From contig JAEPMD010000012.1 in NCBI GenBank assembly GCA_017644105.1, positions 40,404 to 104,403 of the forward strand: a stretch of DNA of 64,000 nucleotides, read 5' to 3'. A program made the translations under genes and the position numbers. This DNA is from Rhizobiaceae bacterium. Its GTDB lineage: Bacteria; Pseudomonadota; Alphaproteobacteria; Rhizobiales; Rhizobiaceae. The notes beneath the pieces were generated by a model. That model was not told where the DNA came from. It saw only the letters and a program-made list of their open reading frames with translations, and searched no databases. Below are positions 9,197 through 17,682 of the stretch, piece by piece; position 1 is the first letter of the stretch, and every line of letters starts with the position of its first letter.

Positions 9197-9961
9197 TTAT
9201 ACAAATATTTGTCGGGAAAGCGCGATCACGCAGATGATCAGCAATAAGATCAAACAAAATGGTCGATAATATTTCGCCAGACTTGGTCTAAATAATGCGC
9301 TGCCGATCAATATGCCGATAATCATAATTGGGCTGGCGACCATGGCACGCTTAACGGCGTCGAATGTCATAATCTCATATAAAATGAGATAGGTGACGGA
9401 TGAGACCATTGCGATCATCAGATAGATAATCAGCGATGCGCGAATTTCTTTCGGTGTCTTATCAAGTGTAAGCACAAACAAAGCCACAACCATTCCGCCG
9501 ATGGAGGCAATCCCCGAGGCTATACCTGCGGTTAAGCCGCCGATATAGGGGCCTTTTTGAGTTGCCAAAAAGCTTGCCCGAACGCGAAATAAGAGCAATG
9601 TACCGGCACCCATTACCATGATCAGCGCCACAATTCTTGAGGAGCCAACATCGAGCTGCGTAAGGATAAACAAGCCGATCGGAACGCCAATAAAATTGCC
9701 AATCGCCAATCCTTTGACCAGCGAAAAATCTGCATCTTGAAAACCGCCACGAAACATGAAGATCGCCGCTAATATTTCAAGCGCGAAGCAAATGGGTATG
9801 ATCTCAATTGGTGCGATAAAGCTAGATAAACAGGCCATCACAGTGGCTGACAGGGCAAAGCCAGAAAAACCGCGGATCAATCCTGCAAGAAACATGGCTC
9901 CAATAAAGAAAGGGAGGATATCGGCCTCAAGTCCAGTGAAATTTAAGATCTGATTCCACAT
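9197..9961 (-). CDS. TauE/SafE family permease (second of tandem pair)
   Basis: 254-residue polytopic protein of the TauE/SafE (sulfite exporter/anion permease) family. The repeated family motif is seen as LAGLIRGFSGFALSATVMA in the first half and GIASGIASIGGMVVALFVL in the second. It starts 1 nt after the stop of its paralogue, so translation is coupled. The two proteins share long aligned blocks (RGF-GFALSA, FIAPIE, SRIVAL). The substrate may be sulfite, sulfonate or another organic acid. Confidence 0.9.
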   Translation of the reverse strand: MWNQILNFTGLEADILPFFIGAMFLAGLIRGFSGFALSATVMACLSSFIAPIEIIPICFALEILAAIFMFRGGFQDADFSLVKGLAIGNFIGVPIGLFILTQLDVGSSRIVALIMVMGAGTLLLFRVRASFLATQKGPYIGGLTAGIASGIASIGGMVVALFVLTLDKTPKEIRASLIIYLMIAMVSSVTYLILYEIMTFDAVKRAMVASPIMIIGILIGSALFRPSLAKYYRPFCLILLLIICVIALSRQIFV

Positions 9962-9962
9962 G

Positions 9963-10724
9963 CTAGAAAACCAATTGTCGAACGAGTCCGGCGATACAGA
10001 TTCCGATCAGAACCAGAAGGCACACAGGCTTATAATATTTTTGCAGGGAGGGCTGGAAAAAGTAACTGCCAAACATAATCCCAAATATCACAAAAGGTGT
10101 CATCAACGCGGATCGCTTGAACGCTTCGACCGTCATCAGACCGTAAATAAGCTGGAATATAATGTTGCCTAGGATTGAAATCATCAAATACATCACCAAA
10201 GTGCCGCGCATTTCACTTGCAGCGCGGTCACGCGCGAGAATATAGAGCGCAACCACCATGCCGCCCACGGAGGCGATATTGGCCATGCCTGCACCCGTGC
10301 CAGCAACATAAGGTCCAGCCTTGCCTTCTAAGATACTGGCTTTGATCTTCATAAATAAAAGCATCGCAAGGGAAGAGATCACACAGAGCGCGACAATGCG
10401 CGAGGTTTCCTGATCAATGTTGGTCAACACAAAATAGCCAATAGGCGTTCCAATAGCGCTGCCTATCACCATGGCCCAAACTACACGCATATCAGCATTT
10501 TTAACGCCATCGCGCATCATCACAAGCGAAGCAATGATCTCAAGAATCAAGCAGATCGCGACCATCTCAATTGGGGCAATAAAATTCGATAAAACTGCCA
10601 TTAGCGCTGCCGAGAGCGCAAAACCTGTAAAACCGCGTATTATCCCCGCAAACAAGCTGGTCGCGACCACAATCCATATCAGATTGGGTGTCAGATTGGT
10701 AAATTCAGATATTGTATCGAACAA
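9963..10724 (-). CDS. TauE/SafE family permease (first of tandem pair)
   Basis: 253 residues, paralogue of the following gene, with LFAGIIRGFTGFALSAALMA and ASVGGMVVALYIL. The start is a TTG at 10724, preceded by AGGAAC at suitable distance. The GFA-family gene is divergent on the other side. Two adjacent TauE-like proteins could act as a heteromer or handle different anions; sequence alone cannot tell. Confidence 0.88.
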   Translation of the reverse strand: MFDTISEFTNLTPNLIWIVVATSLFAGIIRGFTGFALSAALMAVLSNFIAPIEMVAICLILEIIASLVMMRDGVKNADMRVVWAMVIGSAIGTPIGYFVLTNIDQETSRIVALCVISSLAMLLFMKIKASILEGKAGPYVAGTGAGMANIASVGGMVVALYILARDRAASEMRGTLVMYLMISILGNIIFQLIYGLMTVEAFKRSALMTPFVIFGIMFGSYFFQPSLQKYYKPVCLLVLIGICIAGLVRQLVF

Positions 10725-10812
10725 TGATGAGGTTCCTCAGGTTGGCTCTTATCATGGACCGGAAAATTGATTAAAGATAGTGGGCAATGGGTGCAAATGA
10801 ATGAGGCCAATT

Positions 10813-11265
10813 ATGGAAGAGATTACAGGTGGCTGCCAATGCGGGGCAGTGCGATATAGAGCAATAGGTTTAGGACGCGCATCTATCTGTCATTGCCGTA
10901 TGTGCCAAAAGGCATTTGGTGGTTTTTTTGGTCCTTTGGTCAGCGCAAAAGGTCTTGAATGGACCCGTGGTGAGCGTGCGATATTCCATTCTTCCAATCG
11001 CAATTGGCGCGGATTTTGTGCCAAATGCGGAACGCCTTTAACCTATGAATTTGAAAGTGAAACGGGTGAGGGGGTCGAGCTCTCCATTGGTTCGCTTGAT
11101 AATCCGGATTTAGCACCACCCACTGTACAGGTAAATCTTGATTCAAAACGCCATTTTGTTGACGGATTATTCGATTTACCGGGTGTTGAACCCATGCAGT
11201 TAGAGGATGATGAAGCATGGAACCAGGGTGTGATTTCAAACCAGCACCCTGATTTTGACACGTAA
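10813..11265 (+). CDS. GFA / CENP-V family zinc protein (copy 1)
   Basis: 150 residues. Cys motifs GGCQCGAVRY, CHCRMCQ and FCAKCGTPL define the glutathione-dependent formaldehyde-activating enzyme/CENP-V fold, which binds two zinc ions. Family members form or bind S-hydroxymethylglutathione, but most are uncharacterised. The ATG at 10813 is preferred to 10801 because GAGG lies 6 nt before it. A second, more distant GFA gene lies at 21362. Confidence 0.9.
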   Translation: MEEITGGCQCGAVRYRAIGLGRASICHCRMCQKAFGGFFGPLVSAKGLEWTRGERAIFHSSNRNWRGFCAKCGTPLTYEFESETGEGVELSIGSLDNPDLAPPTVQVNLDSKRHFVDGLFDLPGVEPMQLEDDEAWNQGVISNQHPDFDT

Positions 11266-11270
11266 CCGCG

Positions 11271-12023
11271 CTAGACCTTGTTGATGGAATTGCCGCCATC
11301 TGCAATGAGTGCGCTGCCTGTTATAAAGGATGCGTCGTCGGACAGTAAAAACCCTGCGGCTTTCGCTATTTCTTCAGGCTTTGCCATGCGTTTAAGCGCA
11401 TGAAGTCCCGCCACCTATTCGTGGGTTTGTGGGTCATCGCCCGCCATTTGAGTTTTAGTTCCGCCCGGAAGCAGTGCGTTCACGCGGATATTATCTGTGC
11501 CATGTTCAACAGCCAGCACCTGGGTTAGTCCAATTAATCCTGCTTTCGATGCCGCATAGGCTGACATTCCTGGCAGGCCAATCGTGTGGCCAACAAAGGT
11601 AGAGGTGAAAACAATGGATCCGCCATTTGCATCTTTCATTGCAGGGATTTGATGCTTTGCGGCGTGATAGGCACTCGTCAGATTAACCGCCATCACATCC
11701 GCCCAATTGCGTTCGTCCATATCAGTTAAAGGCACCATGTCGCCAATCACACCCGCATTGTTAAATGCGCCATCCAATTGGCCGTAAGTATCGATGGCCA
11801 TCGACACCAGATCCTCCGCATATTGCCCGTCGGACACATCGCCTGCGAGATAAGTAGCTTTGCCGCCAGAACTTGTGATTTCGTCAGCTAGAGACTTTAA
11901 AAGCTCCGAACGGCGTGCACCCAAAACCACGTTTGCACCTCTATTGGCAAACATGCGGGCAGCGGAGGCTCCAATCCCGCTGCTCGCGCCCGTGATGATG
12001 ATTGTTTTATTGCTTAATTCCAA
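11271..12023 (-). pseudogene. SDR oxidoreductase interrupted by in-frame TAG
   Basis: Short-chain dehydrogenase with TGASSGIG (NAD(P) site), NNAGV and the active-site YAASK. After DDPQTHE an in-frame TAG (11415-11417) stops translation at residue 202. The same frame then continues with good family sequence ([20 protein letters not shown], then [11 protein letters not shown]) to a normal TAG at 11271. No frameshift is present. The lost part holds the C-terminal strand and oligomer interface. This is either a recent nonsense mutation, a readthrough site or a sequencing error. An SD-like GGAG precedes the ATG. Confidence 0.85.
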
Positions 12024-12154
12024 TTTTCATCTCCTTATTCTTTGAAAATCGGAGACGATATATGTGATTGCCGTTAGGCCTCACCACCCGAAACTTGCGG
12101 TGTCAGATCATCAAGCAAATTGGACTTGTCACAAAATATCAGAATTTTTTCCTG

Positions 12155-12225
12155 CCTTACAAAATTGTAAACTTCATCACAGAGATCTGTAATTTACAGC
12201 TGCCATCTTAGGTTCATCGAAAGAC
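12155..12225 (+). promoter_or_regulatory. promoter/operator of PepSY-two-component operon
   Basis: Palindrome TTACAA-AA-TTGTAA at 12157-12170, a second palindrome CTGTAA-T-TTACAG at 12187-12199, then a probable -10 region (CATCTTAG, 12205-12212) and TCATCGAAA at 12214-12222. The block aligns without gaps to 14729-14800, in front of the small membrane protein gene. The natural binder would be the response regulator encoded downstream, making the operon autoregulated. Binding is inferred. Confidence 0.65.
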
Positions 12226-12262
12226 AACAACGTCTTTTTTAACAACTTAAATGGAGAATAAA

Positions 12263-12601
12263 ATGATCAAGAAACTAATTATCGGAAATATCGCAGCAGG
12301 CATGGTTCTAGCAGGTGGCATCGTTGGTGTTGCAATGGCGGATACCAAAGACAAGCAGGCGATCACAGAAGCCCCAACGGTTAGCATGATCCAAGCGATT
12401 GAAATCGCAAATACCGAAGTGCCGGGCATTGTCTTGGAAGCTGAGCTCGAAAACGAAGATGGCACAACGATTTATGAGATCGAAATCGTCAATGCGGAAG
12501 GCTTGGAAATGGAAGTTGAGATCAATGCAGAGAGCGGTGAAGTTCTGCTTGTTGAAGAAGATGACGGCGAGAAAAAAGGTAAGAAAAAGCGCAAATCCTA
12601 A
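12263..12601 (+). CDS. exported PepSY-domain protein
   Basis: 112 residues: signal peptide (about 1-26, ending GVAMA-DT), then one PepSY domain (SMIQAIEIANTEVPGIVLEA to ESGEVLLVEE) and a Lys-rich tail KKGKKKRKS. PepSY proteins bind or inhibit peptidases or sense the envelope. The ATG at 12263 has GGAG 6 nt upstream; an ATG at 12251 overlaps that site. The response regulator and kinase follow in the same direction, so it likely modulates the kinase or is a regulon output. Confidence 0.85.
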   Translation: MIKKLIIGNIAAGMVLAGGIVGVAMADTKDKQAITEAPTVSMIQAIEIANTEVPGIVLEAELENEDGTTIYEIEIVNAEGLEMEVEINAESGEVLLVEEDDGEKKGKKKRKS

Positions 12602-12689
12602 TCTCATTCGCACCAAGAACGTATCAACTAAACCAGGCTGTCAGTCATGGCAGCCTTTACCCCTTGATCAATAAAAGCTAAGGAGCCCT

Positions 12690-13373
12690 ATGCGTATTTT
12701 AGTTTTAGAAGATGATAGCCAACTCGGACCATGGGTGACCTCAGGCCTTAAAGAAGAAGGTCATGTGGTTGATCTATTTGAAGATGGTAAAGAAGCGCTC
12801 ATTGCGGCCATGGGTCAAGATTATGATTTGTTGATCCTCGACCGGATGGTGCCGGGTCTTGATGGCCTTGCGGTGCTAAAATCCCTTCGCGCGTCGAAAA
12901 ACAAAACCCCGGCTTTGTTTTTAACAGCTTTAGGCGAGGTGGATGCGCGCGTTGAAGGGTTTGAAGCCGGCGGGGATGACTATCTCACCAAACCATTTGC
13001 TTTTGCTGAACTCTCTGCACGCGTTAATGCATTAGGCCGCAGACGGGAAGGGGGAAGTTCAGACCCGGTTGAAACCACGACATTACGCTACGGCGATTTG
13101 AGCCTTGATCTCGTCGCCCGTCATTGCGAACGTCAGGGACAAACCATCGATTTAATGGCCAAGGAATTTAAGCTTCTTGAATATTTCATGCGTCGACCTG
13201 GACGTTTGGTCACCCGTACCATGCTACTGGAACAAGTATGGGATATGAGTTTTGACCCGACGACCAGCGTGGTTGAAACCCATATTAGCCGATTGCGCAC
13301 CAAGGTTGATAAACCATTTGATGGCGAGCTCATCCGCACCAGACGAGGTGAAGGCTATGTCTTCGGCAAATGA
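12690..13373 (+). CDS. OmpR-family response regulator
   Basis: 227 residues: receiver domain with acidic pocket EDD (7-9), phospho-acceptor Asp51 in LLILDRMVPG and Lys101 in YLTKPFAF; then an OmpR/PhoB winged helix (LRYGDLSLD to RTRRGEGYVFGK). It overlaps the kinase gene by 17 nt. PepSY upstream and the shared promoters suggest it responds to an envelope signal and controls its own operon plus the gene at 14833. Confidence 0.96.
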   Translation: MRILVLEDDSQLGPWVTSGLKEEGHVVDLFEDGKEALIAAMGQDYDLLILDRMVPGLDGLAVLKSLRASKNKTPALFLTALGEVDARVEGFEAGGDDYLTKPFAFAELSARVNALGRRREGGSSDPVETTTLRYGDLSLDLVARHCERQGQTIDLMAKEFKLLEYFMRRPGRLVTRTMLLEQVWDMSFDPTTSVVETHISRLRTKVDKPFDGELIRTRRGEGYVFGK

Positions 13374-14721
13374 GCAAACAACATCATCCGCAAATACATC
13401 CGATACACGGCGTGTTAATAGACTGATCAAGCGATTGGCCTATCGCGCCGCAAAGCCGTTTCGATGGCTCTTGCGATCATCAACATTACGACTGACGTTG
13501 ATGCTGTCGGTTCTCTTTGCGATCGGCATGGCGGTTTCGATATTTTTAGCGCTAACTTTTGGTCGCGAAACTGTGCTCGAGCGCGTGGATACCGCGCTGA
13601 CAAGCTTAGCTTCGACAGTCAGTGTGAATGAAACACTCGATCAAAACTTAATCGCCATTGTCAGGCCACTTGATGATCTTGGAAACCTGCCTAATCCCTT
13701 CAAACGCACGGTTCGAAAAGGAGGTGGCTCTGTCTATCTCGGTGATGACTTTAATCAATTTGACGCCTGGCGCGTCCAGATCACCGAAGATAAGGACGGC
13801 ACGCCTATTTTGGTGGCGCTACCGATTGAAGATAGCGAAGATGCGCTCAATCTTCTTTCTGGTATTTTATGGACCACAGCAGCTTTGGTTTTGGCCATCG
13901 CATTGCTGATTGGTGTCACCGCGGGTCTGCTAGCGCAAAGACGGCTTTTACGCATTAATGGCGCTTTGGGCCGCTTAGCAAATGGCGAGCTGACCGCACG
14001 CACGGGCGTTGAAACATCATCTGATGATTTGGACGATCTCGCGCGTCAATTGGATGTGACAGCGTCTGAGCTTGAACGTTTGGTCACGCAAACGCGTCAT
14101 CTCAGCGCCAGTATTGCTCATGATTTGCGAACACCACTTGCACGATTACGAGCGCAGCTTGAAATGTTGCCTGAAGGGGAAGAACGTGGGGCGGCACTGG
14201 AAGAAGCCGGACGCTTATCTGTTATATTTGACACGATTATGCGTGTGGCGAGAATTGAAGCTGCGCAAGGTGAAGATGGGTTTGAGCGTATTGAGCTTTC
14301 TGAATTTATTGCAGATATTGAAGATATATTCGGGCCTGTGGTTGAAGATACCGGTAAATCTCTGGTGCTTAAGGACCTTAAATCTGGTGCTGTGACGGCG
14401 GATAAACAAATGCTTATTCAAGCCGTGGCCAACCTTATTCAAAACGCCATTGTGCATGGCGGTGATGAAATCACACTTTTTGCGCAAGCCAATGGAAATA
14501 TTCAAGAAATCGGTGTTTTTGATAATGGAAAAGGCGTGCCTGAAGAGCATTTTGACGAGATCATCAAACCTATGGTGCGCTTAGATAGCGCGCGACAAAC
14601 CGATGGTTCGGGCCTTGGTCTTGCATTGGTACGCGCCGTGGCGGATCGTCATCGTGCGGAATTGGAATTGTCCCAGAATAAGCCCCAAGGTTTGCGGGCG
14701 GTTCTGAAATTTACAAAATAA
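13357..14721 (+). CDS. sensor histidine kinase
   Basis: 454 residues from the ATG at 13357, which lies inside the end of the regulator gene. TM1 is about 43-66, a periplasmic sensor of about 100 residues follows, TM2 is about 167-193, then HAMP and a HisKA box SASIAHDLRTPLARLR with His255. The ATPase domain shows the N box NLIQNAIVHG, G1 DNGKGVP and G2 GSGLGLALV. It is the cognate kinase of the OmpR-type regulator. The ligand is unknown; the PepSY protein is a candidate partner. Confidence 0.96.
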   Translation: MSSANEQTTSSANTSDTRRVNRLIKRLAYRAAKPFRWLLRSSTLRLTLMLSVLFAIGMAVSIFLALTFGRETVLERVDTALTSLASTVSVNETLDQNLIAIVRPLDDLGNLPNPFKRTVRKGGGSVYLGDDFNQFDAWRVQITEDKDGTPILVALPIEDSEDALNLLSGILWTTAALVLAIALLIGVTAGLLAQRRLLRINGALGRLANGELTARTGVETSSDDLDDLARQLDVTASELERLVTQTRHLSASIAHDLRTPLARLRAQLEMLPEGEERGAALEEAGRLSVIFDTIMRVARIEAAQGEDGFERIELSEFIADIEDIFGPVVEDTGKSLVLKDLKSGAVTADKQMLIQAVANLIQNAIVHGGDEITLFAQANGNIQEIGVFDNGKGVPEEHFDEIIKPMVRLDSARQTDGSGLGLALVRAVADRHRAELELSQNKPQGLRAVLKFTK

Positions 14722-14728
14722 ATTCCAA

Positions 14729-14800
14729 CCTTACAAAAATGTAAACTCGTGTACAGGCGCTGGTAAAACAGCGCCTTCATATTAGCATCATCGAAACAAC
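14729..14800 (+). promoter_or_regulatory. second copy of the two-component promoter/operator
   Basis: CCTTACAAAAATGTAAACT at 14729-14747 nearly repeats CCTTACAAAATTGTAAACT at 12155-12173. ACAG follows at the same offset (24 nt), CATATTAG matches CATCTTAG, and TCATCGAAA lies exactly 59 nt from the first base in both copies. The palindrome here is TTACA-AAAA-TGTAA. Likely a target of the upstream response regulator. The first few bases abut the kinase stop codon. Confidence 0.65.
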
Positions 14801-14832
14801 GAAGAACACAACAAACACGAAGGATACACATT

Positions 14833-15084
14833 ATGAAAAACCTAATCGAAAAAGTCTCAACAACGATTTCTTCAACTCTAGTCTTGCTTGTTGGCCTTGT
14901 GATGGCTGGCCTTGGCGTTATGACAATGGCACTTTTGGGCGTATTTGCGCTAGCTGCTTTGGGTCTTGCCATGTTGGCGGCACCATTTATCGCAAAACCA
15001 AAGCGTGATGTTGAAGATGCAGAATTTGAGCCAGTGAATGACGCTGATGCGGATGTCGATGCTGAGCCTCAGCCAGCTGCTTAA
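14833..15084 (+). CDS. small membrane protein of the two-component regulon
   Basis: 83 residues: N-terminal amphipathic segment, a long Gly/Ala/Leu-rich hydrophobic stretch (about 14-58, probably two TM helices) and an acidic Asp/Glu-rich tail. GAAGGA lies upstream of the ATG. No family recognised. Its promoter is a near copy of that of the PepSY operon, which makes it a probable output or feedback element of the kinase. Confidence 0.75.
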   Translation: MKNLIEKVSTTISSTLVLLVGLVMAGLGVMTMALLGVFALAALGLAMLAAPFIAKPKRDVEDAEFEPVNDADADVDAEPQPAA

Positions 15085-15171
15085 TCTGCAACACACATAA
15101 ATTAAATCCCCACCATCTTTCGAGGATGCACTTTAAGGACCTCCAGCCTGAAATGCGCCTCGAAAACTTTT

Positions 15172-16314
15172 TCAAGACCCGTCATCGCTTAAGCTTTCAA
15201 GGAAAGCGATCAAATCCAACTTCTCTTGCGCGTTAAGCCCCAAAGGCTGCAAAATCGCTTCGCCATCAACATGCAAGCGTTCCATGTTAATCGCATCATA
15301 ATGATCAACAACAGCAGCCAGGTCTTTCAAACTACCATTATGCATATAGGGTGCAGTTTTAGTGGCTCCACGCAGTCCCGGAACACGAAATGTGCCAAAA
15401 TCTGAATGTTGAAACCGAACTTGATTGACCGCCCAAGCGCCGGTTCTTTCAGGATCATCGGTAAAATCACCCGCCAATGTGTAAGGGTTTTGTTTGATAG
15501 CCTTTAGGCCGCCAAATCGACCTTCATCTACGCGCGTTTTAGTGATGAAATAGGGCACACCAGCATCATGAAATTCGCCATTGGTAAAGGCGGGTCATGA
15601 ATGACAAAAGCTGCAATTTCCGCGTCCTAGGAACAATTGCAGCCCGCGCTGCGCAGAATCAGAATATGTGCCAGCCGTAGTTAAGTCACCGGCTTCCAGC
15701 GCATCGCGAAATCGGTCAAAGGAAGTTTGACCCGTCACCAATGTTTCTTGATAGGCTGCGATTGCTTTGGAGATATTGACCAAAACATCTTCAGCGGCAT
15801 GGTCGGAAATGCCTCCAAATAACGCGCCATAGGTTTTAGAATACGTACTGCCTTCGACCGCAGTTTTCAGGCTCTCGGCCTGATGACCCATTTCATCAAT
15901 GTTGAGAATTGGATCAATGCTTTGCGCCCAAATGTTATCTGTGCCGCCCGCCCAACCAAACCAGCGATGGCTGCGCAAATTCATCAAGGATGGCGTGTTG
16001 CGATCCAAAAGCTTTTGCCCAACAGCACGCGGCAATGCGTCGGTAAATCCATTGTTCGGATCATGACAGCTGGCGCAGGACATATTTTCATCGCGCGATA
16101 ATATTGGGTCTGAAAACAGAGCTTTCCCAAATGCAATTGCTTCGAGATTTCCTGACACGCGATTGCTGGGATCATTGCCATATTCAATTGGCCAGGGCCC
16201 ATGCAGAAGCGTTTGCGCAATTTCATCCTCTGACAATAAGACATCGCCTTTGGCAGCTGTGAAGCCTGCCAGCATTCCAAAGACCACCGGAGCAATGCTT
16301 CTAAGCTTCGTCAT
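15172..16314 (-). pseudogene. di-heme cytochrome c peroxidase/MauG-like protein with in-frame TGA
   Basis: 381-codon frame. Signal peptide, then first haem site CASCHDP and second haem site CSFCHS. The codon after CHS is TGA (15595-15597) where the family has Gly (CHSGPAFTNGEFHD). Downstream the frame stays open and conserved (FRVPGLRGATKTAPYMHNGS) to the TGA at 15172. GGA to TGA is a single substitution. The truncated product keeps both CXXCH sites but loses the C-terminal third. The start overlaps the stop of the preceding gene (ATGA). MauG/MbnH relatives oxidise protein partners; CcpA relatives reduce peroxide. Confidence 0.87.
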
Positions 16315-16727
16315 CGTGCTGAAATATCCAGCGTGAAGAGATAGGATTGTGCGTTCGTCTCGGAGGTAGAATGCGTGCTGACTTGCAGCTCCCACATACC
16401 CGGCATATGGAAAAACATCCCCAAGACCTGAAAAATACCAGGCTCGATACCAGAAATTTCAGGCGTGTAATTCATTCCGTGCTGATGAGCGGGCATGATG
16501 GCATCGACTTTGATGCGATCGATCTTCTCAATCCCATCCCCACAAAAATATAGATCGATTTCAAATGGTTTTGAAATCGTCTCTAATCCTAGCACGGCAT
16601 AGGTTTGAAAGGGTGCTTCCTGCGATGATGTGAGTTCAACAGCACCGTCAGGTGCACAGGCTTGAGCACTTGTTGTTGCGAGCAAACTTGCCCCAAATAA
16701 GCTTGGCAAAACGGCAAGCTTTATCAT
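16311..16727 (-). CDS. exported His/Met-rich protein, possibly metal-binding
   Basis: 138 residues with a signal peptide (cleavage near AQA-CAP). The core carries MPAHQHGMNY and FFHMPGMWEL, the His/Met pattern seen in YtkA/FixH-like and periplasmic copper-binding domains. It is translationally coupled at both ends (ATGA overlaps) between the amidohydrolase and the di-heme protein. By analogy with di-heme enzymes that modify a partner protein, it could be the substrate or metal carrier; that is inference. Confidence 0.7.
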   Translation of the reverse strand: MIKLAVLPSLFGASLLATTSAQACAPDGAVELTSSQEAPFQTYAVLGLETISKPFEIDLYFCGDGIEKIDRIKVDAIMPAHQHGMNYTPEISGIEPGIFQVLGMFFHMPGMWELQVSTHSTSETNAQSYLFTLDISAR

Positions 16728-17530
16728 TTCGCTGCAATCATCGCTTCAGCATTTTCAAAAGCGATTTTTCGCGCGATATCATCGGGTAAATCAGATAGCC
16801 AACTGCGGCTAAAATCGGCGTGCACACCCACATAATACCAGCGTTCTGGGGCAAATGTGTCGCTGCCAACCATGAAACGGTCAGGATATTTTAGGAACAG
16901 TTTTTCCCAGTCAGGGTCAACGCCTTCGGCATTGGCCATGTCCGAGCGATAGGCAAGATCAGCCCATAGCTTGGGGTAAGTCTCAAGCGTATCGGCAACT
17001 TCATCGGGACCCGCAAACCCTGAATGTGCCCATAAAACACGTGCTTCTGGCCATGCATCAAAAATGAGATCGACGGCAGCGCGATCGCCATGATGATGCA
17101 GCAACAGATTTCGCTCTTTTGCCAGCTCAATCAGGCGCTGAATGACTTTCGTGTTGATATCATCGCCATAGGCATGGAACTCGCCAATCGCTTCATATTC
17201 AAACTGTGATAGCCGATCTTCAAGATAATCGATCACATTGAGATCATTCATCCATGTGCCGATTGCGCCGCGACGCTTATAGGGGCGAAGGGCAGGGACA
17301 ACGATATCAGGCGCTGCGGCTTTTAATTTCTGCGTGCCATCATCATCAGAACTCGAGACAAGCGCTTTCTTCACACCGGCATCGCGCAAGATCTTTACAA
17401 CCTGTTCGGTTGGAATTTGCAAGGCGGCGTCATGGCTATAATGAAGGTGAGCGTCAAAGATTGGAAGCTCTTCGGAATGCGCGGAAACGCTGCCCAGCAA
17501 TGTGAGCGCCGCAATTAGTCTGATGATCAT
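16724..17530 (-). CDS. exported amidohydrolase (Amidohydro_2 type)
   Basis: 268 residues with a signal peptide (about 1-19). Metal-site motifs of the TIM-barrel amidohydrolases are present: DAHLHYS, LLHHHGD, WAHSGFAGP and GSDTF. The family includes decarboxylases and lactonases acting on metal-coordinated substrates. A periplasmic location is unusual for the family. It is the first gene of a three-gene operon joined by 4-nt overlaps. Confidence 0.85.
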   Translation of the reverse strand: MIIRLIAALTLLGSVSAHSEELPIFDAHLHYSHDAALQIPTEQVVKILRDAGVKKALVSSSDDDGTQKLKAAAPDIVVPALRPYKRRGAIGTWMNDLNVIDYLEDRLSQFEYEAIGEFHAYGDDINTKVIQRLIELAKERNLLLHHHGDRAAVDLIFDAWPEARVLWAHSGFAGPDEVADTLETYPKLWADLAYRSDMANAEGVDPDWEKLFLKYPDRFMVGSDTFAPERWYYVGVHADFSRSWLSDLPDDIARKIAFENAEAMIAAK

Positions 17531-17682
17531 TTTACTTTCCCTTTAACAAACGAAAAGCCCCCGAACCGCAGTATCACCCAAACGAATTGAAAAATAAAGT
17601 GGGTCTTTGGCTACGGTAGATTGGCAATAATCATCTATACGGGTGTGGATGGGAGTTGGTTTGATCTCGAGCTGGATAAACG

